Assembly (NCBI GenBank): GCA_018712425.1
Contig: DVHA01000226.1
Span: 1 to 8,407 of the forward strand
DNA from: Candidatus Faecivivens stercoravium
GTDB lineage: Bacteria > Bacillota > Clostridia > Oscillospirales > Ruminococcaceae
Length of the DNA stretch: 8,407 bases
Reading direction: 5' to 3'
Made by a program: the position numbers and the translations under genes. This document shows, piece after piece, positions 1 through 6,010 of the stretch; the first letter of the stretch is position 1; each line of letters opens with the position of its first letter. The notes under the pieces are model-generated. The model was given only the letters and a program-made list of their open reading frames with translations. It had not been told where the DNA came from and did no database searches.

Positions 1-7
1 TAACGAA

Positions 8-22
8 GGGTGCACAGCACCC
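8..22. repeat. Short perfect inverted repeat near the window edge
   Basis: GGGTGC (8-13) and GCACCC (17-22) are perfect inverted arms around a 3-nt loop. On the plus strand the stem is followed by an A-run, not a T-run, so it is not a plus-strand terminator. Read on the minus strand it follows T-rich sequence and is followed by CTTCGTTA, so it is not a convincing minus-strand terminator either. It may belong to whatever lies left of the window. Function unknown. Confidence 0.4.
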
Positions 23-57
23 AAAAAATACTCAAAAAAGACTTTTTCGACAAGCTG

Positions 58-80
58 AAAGCCCGGAAACCCCGGGCTTT
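58..80 (-). terminator. Probable terminator of the DUF1538-PII operon
   Basis: AAAGCCCGG (58-66) pairs perfectly with CCGGGCTTT (72-80) around a 5-nt loop. It lies 12 nt beyond the stop codon of the minus-strand PII-like gene. The U-tract in the minus direction is weak (CTTT, then CAGCTTGTC). On the plus strand the stem ends in TTTT, so it could also stop transcription coming from the left. The stem is strong; the assigned direction rests on context. Confidence 0.65.
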
Positions 81-92
81 TCCTATGCCAAA

Positions 93-800
93 TCAATCCT
101 CCGGCGCACCGGATTCCATATCGTCGCCGCCCTCCAGCCGGATCCCGGCGACCCCGGTGACCGGCAGCGAGAAGACGACGCTCCCCGCGCGGGTGGAAAG
201 GCCGGCCTTTTCCATAATCGCCGTCATCAGCCTGTTCTTATCCTCCGCCTTGACGACAATAAAGACCAGTTCTTTTTCCGGGGCAAGGCTGACCCCCAAA
301 AACTGCTGTTCCGGGCCGGCGCCGCCCCCGCGGGCATGGACAACCGTACCGCCGCCTGCCCCGGCCATCCGGGCGGCTTCCATCGCAAGGTCGGTGTAGC
401 CCTGGTTGACAACCGCAACCAGCAGCTCATAGGCGGTGTTTTTCATCTCGCTCTCCTCCTTCGGCGGCTGCATCTTCCCGCCGCTTAAGTATTGTAACTG
501 CCTGGCCCCGCCGACGCTGCTGACCGGGATCACAAAGGAAACCCCGGTACCCGGCGCCTCCAGCCCCATCTTCCGCAGCAGCCTCCGGCAGAGTTTCGGC
601 CAGTCGTGCCAGTCGATGGTGCCGATGATGATCATCTTTTCGCTGTCCTTGAGGCCGAAATAGTCCAGCATCTCGCCCGAGGCCGTCCCGCGGCCGACGG
701 TCATCGTCAGGCAGTTTACCTTTTCTTCCTTAAAAAATCCCAGAAACCGCCGGGCATCCGCCCGGGCGACAACGGTAACCAGTATACTCAAGCTGTACAT
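93..800 (-). CDS. Tandem PII-like (nitrogen-regulatory fold) protein, partner of the DUF1538 membrane protein
   Basis: A 235-residue soluble protein built from two PII-like ferredoxin-fold units. The first covers about residues 1-107 and the second about 122-222, joined by a charged linker. In each unit a beta-alpha-beta start (ILVTVVARADARRFLGFF; YELLVAVVNQGYTDLAM) is followed by a loop rich in Gly, and then by a PII-like last strand (SFVIPVSSV near 88-96; SLPVTGVAGI near 211-220). Neither T-loop region looks canonical: the first is short (GRGTASGEMLDYFGL) and the second is Gly-rich (residues 146-162). Binding of ATP/ADP/2-oxoglutarate therefore cannot be assumed. The start ATG has AAGGGGG upstream at about 7 nt. 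The gene begins 15 nt after the DUF1538 gene and shares its promoter. By analogy with PII-transporter pairs such as GlnK-AmtB, it probably senses a cytosolic metabolite and controls the transporter; this is inference. Family assignment is good, ligand unknown. Confidence 0.82.
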   Translation of the reverse strand: MYSLSILVTVVARADARRFLGFFKEEKVNCLTMTVGRGTASGEMLDYFGLKDSEKMIIIGTIDWHDWPKLCRRLLRKMGLEAPGTGVSFVIPVSSVGGARQLQYLSGGKMQPPKEESEMKNTAYELLVAVVNQGYTDLAMEAARMAGAGGGTVVHARGGGAGPEQQFLGVSLAPEKELVFIVVKAEDKNRLMTAIMEKAGLSTRAGSVVFSLPVTGVAGIRLEGGDDMESGAPED

Positions 801-815
801 CTCCGCACCCCCTTT

Positions 816-2342
816 TTACAGTTCGATAACCGCATCGAGCCCGGCCTGTACCGGGACCGGCGCGGCGGCCTTGCGGCGGCGGACGCCGGAAATCAGGCCC
901 ATGACCTGGACGGTAATCGGCGGGGTCATCGCGACCATCGCGACAACGCCGAACGCGTCGGCGACCACGTCCCCGCCGGTGGCGAGGCAGGCGCCCTGGG
1001 CCAGCGGCAGCAGGAAGGCCGTCGCCATCGGCCCGGAGGCGACCCCGCCGGCGTCAAAGGCGATGGCGGTGTAGATTTTCGGGACAAAGAAGGAGATGCC
1101 CAGGGCAATCGCGTAGCCGGGGATTAAAAACCAGAGGACAGAGATCCCGGTCAGCACCCGGACCATCGCCAGCGCCAGCGACAGCGCGACCGCAAACCCG
1201 AGGGCGAGGCCCATCGCGCCGGAGGAAATCGCGCCGTCGGTCATCTCCTCAACCCGTTTGTTGAGGACGTAGACCGCCGGCTCCGCCCGGACGATCAAAA
1301 AGCCCATGACCATTGCCGCCGGGATCAGCGCCCAGCGGTATTCGCCGCTGGCAAGGACGCTTCCCAGGTAGTTGCCCGCCGGCAGGAAGCCGACGTTGGC
1401 GCCGGTCAGGAAGAGGACCAGGCCGATGTAAGTATAGACCAGCCCGACCGCGACACGGCCCAGCGACTGGCGGGACATGTGCAGCGAAACAACCTGGTAC
1501 AGGCCGAAAAAGAGGACAATCGGCAGCAGGGAGAGCGCGATTTCCTGCATATACTGCGGGATTTCGGAGGCGAACATCGCCCACAGTTCGGCCGAATCGT
1601 TCGGGGCGGGGACGGAAGAAGGTTCGTACCCGGCGCCGGTGGGGTTATAGAAGATCCCCAGGAGCAAAACCGCCAGGATCGGCCCAACCGAGCACATCGC
1701 AATCAGGCCAAAGGAGTCGTCCGCCGCATGGCGGTCGGAACGGATCGACGCGATGCCGACGCCGAGGGCCATGATAAACGGGACGGTCATCGGGCCGGTG
1801 GTGACCCCGCCCGAGTCAAAAGCGACGCTTAAGAACTCCCGCGGCGTGAAAAAGGCAAGGATAAAGCAGATGACGTAAAAGAAGGTGAGGACCGGCGGCA
1901 GCGCAATCCCCAAAAGCATACGCAGGATCGCCAGCACCAGGAAAATCCCCACCCCGGCCGCGACCGCGCAGATGATGACCATGTTCGGCACCTGCGGGAC
2001 CTGGTTTGCCAGAACCGTCAGGTCCGGCTCCGATACGGTGATGATAAAGCCGAGGATGAAGAAGATCAGGACGACCTTCCAAAGTTTCCCGCTGCGGGTG
2101 ACGGCGCCGCCGACCTTCTCCCCCATCGGGGTCATCGACATATCCGCCCCGAGGGTAAAAAACATCATCCCGGCAATCACCAGCACCGCCCCTAAGAGGA
2201 AGCAGAGCAGCACCCCGGGCGTCACCGGGGCAATGGTGAAACACAGGATGATGACGACGGCGGAAATCGGCAGGACCGCCAGCAGCGCTTCCCGCAGTTT
2301 CTCACCCAGCTTTTCACGCAGTTTCTGAAGACTTCTTCCCAA
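816..2342 (-). CDS. DUF1538 family polytopic membrane protein, internally duplicated, putative transporter
   Basis: A 508-residue, very hydrophobic integral membrane protein with two homologous halves. Half one carries TLGADMSMTPMG (63-74), SEPDL (104-108) and AFDSGGVTTGPMT (174-186). Half two carries LTGANVGFLPAG (312-323), AEPAV (353-357) and AFDAGGVASGPMA (428-440). The matched order and spacing of these Gly/Asp/Pro motifs suggest re-entrant, substrate-facing segments in an inverted- or direct-repeat transporter fold. The start is taken as TTG at 2342: AAGGGAAGGGG sits 7 nt upstream, and the amphipathic Lys/Arg-rich N-terminus (LQKLREKLGEKLREAL) is what one expects before the first membrane helix. 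A longer reading from TTG 2426 would place the start inside the promoter. The next gene, 15 nt on, encodes a tandem PII-like protein, which supports regulated transport. The C-terminus is basic (GVRRRKAAA). Substrate unknown; the DUF1538 call rests on remembered family features. Confidence 0.85.
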   Translation of the reverse strand: MGRSLQKLREKLGEKLREALLAVLPISAVVIILCFTIAPVTPGVLLCFLLGAVLVIAGMMFFTLGADMSMTPMGEKVGGAVTRSGKLWKVVLIFFILGFIITVSEPDLTVLANQVPQVPNMVIICAVAAGVGIFLVLAILRMLLGIALPPVLTFFYVICFILAFFTPREFLSVAFDSGGVTTGPMTVPFIMALGVGIASIRSDRHAADDSFGLIAMCSVGPILAVLLLGIFYNPTGAGYEPSSVPAPNDSAELWAMFASEIPQYMQEIALSLLPIVLFFGLYQVVSLHMSRQSLGRVAVGLVYTYIGLVLFLTGANVGFLPAGNYLGSVLASGEYRWALIPAAMVMGFLIVRAEPAVYVLNKRVEEMTDGAISSGAMGLALGFAVALSLALAMVRVLTGISVLWFLIPGYAIALGISFFVPKIYTAIAFDAGGVASGPMATAFLLPLAQGACLATGGDVVADAFGVVAMVAMTPPITVQVMGLISGVRRRKAAAPVPVQAGLDAVIEL

Positions 2343-2396
2343 ACCAGCACCCCTTCCCTTTCTGTCCACGGCAGATATTACATTTCGGTTACAAAT

Positions 2397-2426
2397 ATTA
2401 TACCATATGGAAACAGGTGGTGCCAA
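2397..2426 (-). promoter_or_regulatory. Sigma-A-type promoter of the DUF1538-PII operon
   Basis: On the minus strand TTGGCA (2426-2421) and a perfect TATAAT (2402-2397) are separated by 18 nt. Transcription would start near 2390, giving a leader of about 48 nt to the TTG start at 2342. The promoter overlaps the 5' extension of the reading frame, which argues against the longer start. Confidence 0.75.
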
Positions 2427-2442
2427 CCCGCAGACGGCAAAA

Positions 2443-2457
2443 TTAACATTTTGTTAA
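2443..2457. promoter_or_regulatory. TTAACA-TTT-TGTTAA palindrome, possible operator or weak terminator
   Basis: A perfect 6-bp inverted repeat with a 3-nt centre, lying between the CofE-like gene and the DUF1538 promoter. Its centre is about 60 bp upstream of the predicted transcription start, a position used by class I activators. The arms resemble Crp/Fnr-superfamily half-sites (the PrfA box has the same arms with a 2-nt centre). Alternatively, on the minus strand the stem is followed by TTTTG and could weakly terminate the CofE-like transcript. Both readings are inference. Confidence 0.4.
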
Positions 2458-2526
2458 CCTGCGGTCGATAAGTTTTCCACAAAGAGATGGGACAGATGGG
2501 GAAAAGTATGGCGGCGGGCGCCTTTC

Positions 2527-3324
2527 TTAAAGGGAATCTGTACTGGATTGGCGGACAATCCCGGCGGGGGTCTGGTCGTCCCCCTGGCCCAGCGGGTTGT
2601 CCGCGAGGATCTCCCGCAGAAGCGCCAGATCCACCCCGCCCGACTGGCCGATCAGCTCGCCGCCCAGGTCGTTGCAGTCGGCGATCACCACCGCCCGCAG
2701 GGGATAGCCCTCCTCCCGCAGGGTATGAAACAGCTTTTCCGCCTCCCGGCCGGGGTCCTGCGGGGAAAGGACCACCCAATGGTTATAGGGCGGGATGGTG
2801 CAGGCGCAGGGGCCGTCGATCCCGGCGGCCTGGATGCCGGCGACCCGGTAGAACCAGCCCTTTTTCCCCAGCAGCTTCCCCACCGCCCCGGCGGCCGCCG
2901 CTATGAGGATTTTCCACCGGCCGCACTCCCGGAGGGCGCACTCCATCGTCTCGGGCATCGCAAGGCCGATGCCGTACGGGGTCCGGGTGACAAACCGGGA
3001 AAGCAGCCGGGCGAGTCCGGAAGGCCGGATCTCCGACACCGGCATCGCCCGGCCCTGGGCAATCGCCACCACCTTCTCGGTGACGACGAGGATATCGCCT
3101 TCTTCGAGGAACGGCCCCGCCGCCTCCGAAAGGATGGCGGTCAGGTCGTCCCCCTTATGGACCAGCGGGGTTTTGAGGGCGAGCCGCCGCCAGCGGACGC
3201 CCCTCACCCGGACCACCTCCGCCCGGTCGAAGTTGACATAGGTCCCCGGTACCGAGGCTTCCCGCTGGACGGGCTCGATTTTCTCCTCCTGGGAAAGGGT
3301 TGACTGTAAGGTTGCTGCCGGCAT
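2527..3324 (-). CDS. CofE-like protein (F420-0:gamma-glutamyl ligase family), function uncertain
   Basis: A 265-residue soluble protein with the look of the F420_ligase family (Pfam PF01996). Visible blocks are KGDD (57-60), EEGDILVVTEKVVAIAQGR (74-92), AGID (167-170), an acidic IADCNDLGGELIG segment (214-226) and DNPLGQGDDQTP (242-253). True CofE adds glutamates to coenzyme F420-0 by GTP-dependent ligation. Here the acidic blocks fit metal or nucleotide binding, but the usual Asn-rich and Arg-rich active-site segments of CofE are not clearly present. Such divergent members occur in Bacillota that lack F420, and no other F420 gene is in the window. The true substrate is therefore unknown, possibly another gamma-glutamyl ligation. 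The start ATG has a strong AGGAGGTG (3332-3339) 7-9 nt upstream. The first 25 or so residues look poorly conserved. It is transcribed divergently from hppA. Confidence 0.75.
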   Translation of the reverse strand: MPAATLQSTLSQEEKIEPVQREASVPGTYVNFDRAEVVRVRGVRWRRLALKTPLVHKGDDLTAILSEAAGPFLEEGDILVVTEKVVAIAQGRAMPVSEIRPSGLARLLSRFVTRTPYGIGLAMPETMECALRECGRWKILIAAAAGAVGKLLGKKGWFYRVAGIQAAGIDGPCACTIPPYNHWVVLSPQDPGREAEKLFHTLREEGYPLRAVVIADCNDLGGELIGQSGGVDLALLREILADNPLGQGDDQTPAGIVRQSSTDSL

Positions 3325-3550
3325 AACACCGCACCTCCTGGTTTTTTCTTCCCTTACAGGATACCGCGTTCCGGGCGCGGATTTTGGGAGAAAATGGAGG
3401 AAAATCCTTGAGATTTTATAAAAAGAGGCGGGAAAATTTCGGCGGCGAACGGTTTACTCTCCCTAAAAAGATGACAAACTGGAAACAAGAATTCGCTTGT
3501 CGTTGTGTAATTTATATAAAATTTCAACATGAATATCTACGAAAAGTATG
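3325..3550. other. Divergent intergenic region, cofE-like side
   Basis: About 225 nt without a gene, AT-rich from 3460 onward. For the CofE-like gene the best minus-strand -10 is TATAAA (3420-3415), but no good -35 lies 17 nt above it, so the promoter is uncertain. Small inverted repeats occur at 3401-3417 (AAAATC/GATTTT) and 3485-3500 (ACAAG/CTTGT). The AT-rich stretch 3505-3530 directly precedes the hppA promoter and could act as an UP element. No open frame here has a credible ribosome binding site. Confidence 0.5.
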
Positions 3551-3579
3551 TTGACAGCCAGAAAAAACTTTACTATACT
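3551..3579 (+). promoter_or_regulatory. Promoter of hppA
   Basis: Perfect TTGACA (3551-3556), 17-nt spacer, TATACT (3574-3579). This is near-consensus for sigma-A and predicts a start near 3586, leaving an unusually long leader of about 218 nt before the TTG start of hppA. Confidence 0.85.
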
Positions 3580-3585
3580 GAAATT

Positions 3586-3803
3586 AATTTCGGAATAAGC
3601 GGTGGAGTCTGTCATAGGGTTTAAGCTCTATTTATTCCTGATTTTAAGTGGTTCATGCTGCATCCCGCGGGGATGTAAAGGGTTCTATGGAAAAATTCGG
3701 GGGCAAGGCTCTTTCCGGGGTCTTGCCCCCATTTTGCGCCAGCGGCCGCGCGCAAAGGGGAGCTTCACCGCAAAAAACAAATCCAGGAAAGGAATGAACC
3801 ATT
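3586..3803 (+). promoter_or_regulatory. Long structured 5' leader of hppA, candidate riboswitch or attenuator
   Basis: Several pairings can be read directly. GGAATAA (3592-3598) pairs with TTATTCC (3632-3638), and inside it GTGGAGT (3602-3608) pairs with GCTCTAT (3625-3631, with G-U pairs). The 16-nt loop of this arm contains CATAG (3613-3617), perfectly complementary to CTATG (3685-3689), a possible pseudoknot. CATCCC-GCG-GGGATG (3661-3675) forms a tight hairpin. A 9-bp terminator-like stem follows at 3699-3730, then TTTGCGC (3733-3739) with GCGCAAA (3750-3756). GCGGTGGAG (3599-3607) can alternatively pair with CTTCACCGC (3763-3771). The order is aptamer-like domain, then terminator-like stem, then ribosome binding site. 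I do not recognise the consensus of a known riboswitch class. An ion-sensing class would fit the downstream gene but is speculation. Confidence 0.5.
3699..3735 (+). terminator. Terminator-like hairpin inside the hppA leader (possible attenuator)
   Basis: GGGGGCAAG (3699-3707) and CTTGCCCCC (3722-3730) form a perfect 9-bp stem with a 14-nt loop, followed by ATTTT. The U-run is only four bases and also forms the start of the next stem (3733-3756), so termination efficiency could be conditional. It sits between the promoter and hppA, so an attenuation role is plausible but unproven. Confidence 0.45.
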
Positions 3804-5891
3804 TTGGACAACCAGCTCTCACTCTTCTACGGGCTGTCGTTTCTGACAGTCGTCATCGCCTTTGCCTTTGCCGCCTACCTCTACCTGTGGGTCAAAAAAC
3901 AGAAGACGGTCAACCGGAAAATCGAGGAGGTCTCGGCCCTGATTAAACAGGGGGCCAACACCTTTATGCGCCGGGAATACATCGTCCTGGCCAAATTCGC
4001 GGTGGTTGCCGCGGTCATCATCTTAGTCCTCCTCCCCTCCCCCATCTGGGCCGGAAATGTAATCGATAACATTTCGATGGCAATCGCCTACATCGCCGGC
4101 ACCGTCCTGTCGGCCATCGCCGGCAAGATCGGCATCCTGGTCGCGACCCTCTCCAACGGCCGCACCGCCGAGGCCGCCCAGAAGGGGATCAAGCCCGCCT
4201 TCCTGATCGGCTTCCGGGGCGGCGCGGTCATGGGTCTTTTGGTCGTCGGCTGTTCCCTCTTCGGGGTGGCGGCGGTGCTGATGGTCACCGGCAACGCCTC
4301 GATCCTCCTCGGCTTCTCCTTCGGCGCCTCCTCCCTCGCGCTGTTTGCCAAGGCGGGCGGCGGCATCTTTACCAAGACTGCTGACATCTCGGCCGACCTG
4401 ACCGGCAAGGTCGAGCTCGGCATCCCGGAAGACGACCCCCGCAACCCCGCGGTCATCGCCGATAACGTCGGGGACAACGTCGGCGACGTCGCCGGCATGG
4501 GGGCCGACCTCTTTGACTCCAACGTCGCGGCGATGGCCTCGGCGCTGGTCATCGCCCAGTCGCTGTCGGGCGGGGAATACTCCAACATCTCGATGGTCTT
4601 CTGCTACGCAATTCTGGGCCTCCTCGCCTCGATCATCGGCATCGCCACCGCCCGGATCGGCAAGCACGGCAACCCCACCCGGGCGCTCAACTCCTCCACC
4701 TATGTCACCACCGGCATCTTCCTCGTCCTGACCGCCCTCGCCACCGCCATTTTTGAGGGCTTCTCCTGGCGGATCTGGGGGGCGTCGGCTGTTGGGCTTT
4801 TAGTCGGCGTCATCATCGGCATCACCACCGACTATTTCACCGACGACACCAAACCGATCGTCAAGCGGGTCGCCCACGCCTCCTGCTCCGGCCCCGCCTT
4901 CACCATCCTCTCGGGCGTCTCCTACGGGTTTATCTCCGCCCTGCCGGCGATGGTCGGCATCGCCGTCTCGGCGCTGATCGCCTACCAGATCTGCGCGCCG
5001 ATGGGCGACGGGTACGCCATCTTCGGCATCTCGATGGCGGCGGTCGGCATGCTCTCGATCGTCGGCATGATTATCTCTAACGACGCCTACGGCCCGATCG
5101 TCGACAACGCCCGGGGCCTCGCGGAAATGGGCGGCCTCGGCGAAGAGACCATCCGCACCGCCGACGAGCTGGACTCGGCCGGCAACACCGTCAAGGCGGT
5201 CACCAAGGGCTTCTCGATCGGCGCGGCCGGCCTGACGGTCATCTCGCTGCTGGGGGCCTTCATGTCGGAGGCCAACGACGCCCTCGCCGCGGCGGGGAAG
5301 GCGCTGATCACCGGCTTTGACATCATGTCCCCGACCGTCTTCTTCGGCACCCTCATCGGCGCGGCAATCCCGGCGGTCTTCTCGGCGATGCTGATCCTCG
5401 GCGTCGACAAAAACGCCCAGCGGATGGTCGCCGAAATCCATCGGCAGTTTAACACGATCGTAGGCCTTAAGGAAGGCAAGGAAGGGGTCAAGCCCGACTA
5501 CGACAAGTGCATCGACATCGCCACCGGCGGGGCGCTGAAAGAACTGATCCCGGCGGGGCTGATGAGCATCATTGCCACCGTCGTCGTCGGCATCATCGGC
5601 GGGCCGCTCGCCATCGGCGGGTTCCTCCTCGGGAACATCGTCTCGGGGCTCCTCCTTGCGCTCTTCATGAGCAACGCCGGCGGGCTGTGGGACAACGCGA
5701 AAAAGTACGTCGAATCGGGCGAAGAGGGCGGCAAGGGCAGCGAGGCCCATAAGGCCGCCGTCATCGGCGACACCGTCGGCGACCCGTTCAAAGATACCGC
5801 CGGGCCTTCGATCAACACCCAGATCACCGTTGTCTCGCTGGTCGCGTCGCTTCTGTCGAGCGTATTCGTCATCTTCTCAATCTTTGGATAA
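3804..5891 (+). CDS. hppA: Membrane-bound proton-translocating pyrophosphatase, K+-independent type
   Basis: A complete 695-residue M-PPase. It hydrolyses pyrophosphate at the cytoplasmic face and uses the energy to pump ions across the membrane. Family signatures are all present: GGGIFTKTADISADLTGKVE (185-204), PEDDPRNP (208-215), DNVGDNVGDVAGMGADLF (220-237) for Mg-PPi binding, ISNDAYGPIVDNARG (424-438) and GDTVGDPFKDTAGPSIN (655-671). The stretch GNTVKAVTKG (460-469) has Lys464 and Thr467 at the positions that mark K+-independent enzymes (K+-dependent ones have Ala there), so H+ pumping is predicted. Residue 238 is Asp (ADLFDS) where many relatives have the semi-conserved gate Glu. The start is TTG at 3804 with AGGAAAGG about 10 nt upstream; the ATG at 3794 is out of frame. 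Codon use is strongly biased to C-ending codons (ATC, GTC, CTC, GCC), suggesting high expression. The gene has its own promoter, leader and terminator, so it is monocistronic. Confidence 0.97.
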   Translation: MDNQLSLFYGLSFLTVVIAFAFAAYLYLWVKKQKTVNRKIEEVSALIKQGANTFMRREYIVLAKFAVVAAVIILVLLPSPIWAGNVIDNISMAIAYIAGTVLSAIAGKIGILVATLSNGRTAEAAQKGIKPAFLIGFRGGAVMGLLVVGCSLFGVAAVLMVTGNASILLGFSFGASSLALFAKAGGGIFTKTADISADLTGKVELGIPEDDPRNPAVIADNVGDNVGDVAGMGADLFDSNVAAMASALVIAQSLSGGEYSNISMVFCYAILGLLASIIGIATARIGKHGNPTRALNSSTYVTTGIFLVLTALATAIFEGFSWRIWGASAVGLLVGVIIGITTDYFTDDTKPIVKRVAHASCSGPAFTILSGVSYGFISALPAMVGIAVSALIAYQICAPMGDGYAIFGISMAAVGMLSIVGMIISNDAYGPIVDNARGLAEMGGLGEETIRTADELDSAGNTVKAVTKGFSIGAAGLTVISLLGAFMSEANDALAAAGKALITGFDIMSPTVFFGTLIGAAIPAVFSAMLILGVDKNAQRMVAEIHRQFNTIVGLKEGKEGVKPDYDKCIDIATGGALKELIPAGLMSIIATVVVGIIGGPLAIGGFLLGNIVSGLLLALFMSNAGGLWDNAKKYVESGEEGGKGSEAHKAAVIGDTVGDPFKDTAGPSINTQITVVSLVASLLSSVFVIFSIFG

Positions 5892-5906
5892 AATCTGCTG
5901 AAACAA

Positions 5907-5938
5907 AAGGCCGCCGGAGTCCCGACGGCCTTCCTTTT
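5907..5938 (+). terminator. Intrinsic terminator of hppA
   Basis: AAGGCCG (5907-5913) pairs with CGGCCTT (5926-5932), with inner pairing CGG/CCG (5915-5917 with 5922-5924) and a 4-nt loop. It is followed by the pyrimidine tract ending CCTTTT. It begins 15 nt after the hppA stop codon. Confidence 0.85.
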
Positions 5939-6010
5939 CCGTATTTCGCTGCGCAATCAATCGGCAGGCGGTAAAACCTGTGCTGCAATATCTATAAAAG
6001 GAGGAATTTT

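Noticed and set aside
2343..2426. Longer N-terminus for the DUF1538 protein from TTG 2426
   Set aside because: That start coincides with the -35 box of a near-consensus promoter, and a good ribosome binding site precedes TTG 2342.
2473..2481. TTTTCCACA, a match to a DnaA box
   Set aside because: A single box with no cluster, no AT-rich unwinding element and no dnaA/dnaN context; expected by chance.
3485..3500. ACAAG/CTTGT inverted repeat upstream of the hppA promoter
   Set aside because: Only 5-bp arms in AT-rich DNA; too short to support an operator call.
3602..3946. Leader open frame from GTG 3602 overlapping the hppA start
   Set aside because: No ribosome binding site, it overlaps hppA in another frame, and it coincides with RNA secondary structure; the hydrophobic first residues alone are not enough.
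4800..5750. Long minus-strand open frame opposite hppA, and other antisense frames (for example 1313-1774, 2548-3303, 4023-4667, 6245-6886)
   Set aside because: They are shadows of strongly biased GC-rich genes: low-complexity Asp/Gly/Arg/Pro-rich translations, no ribosome binding sites, no family resemblance.
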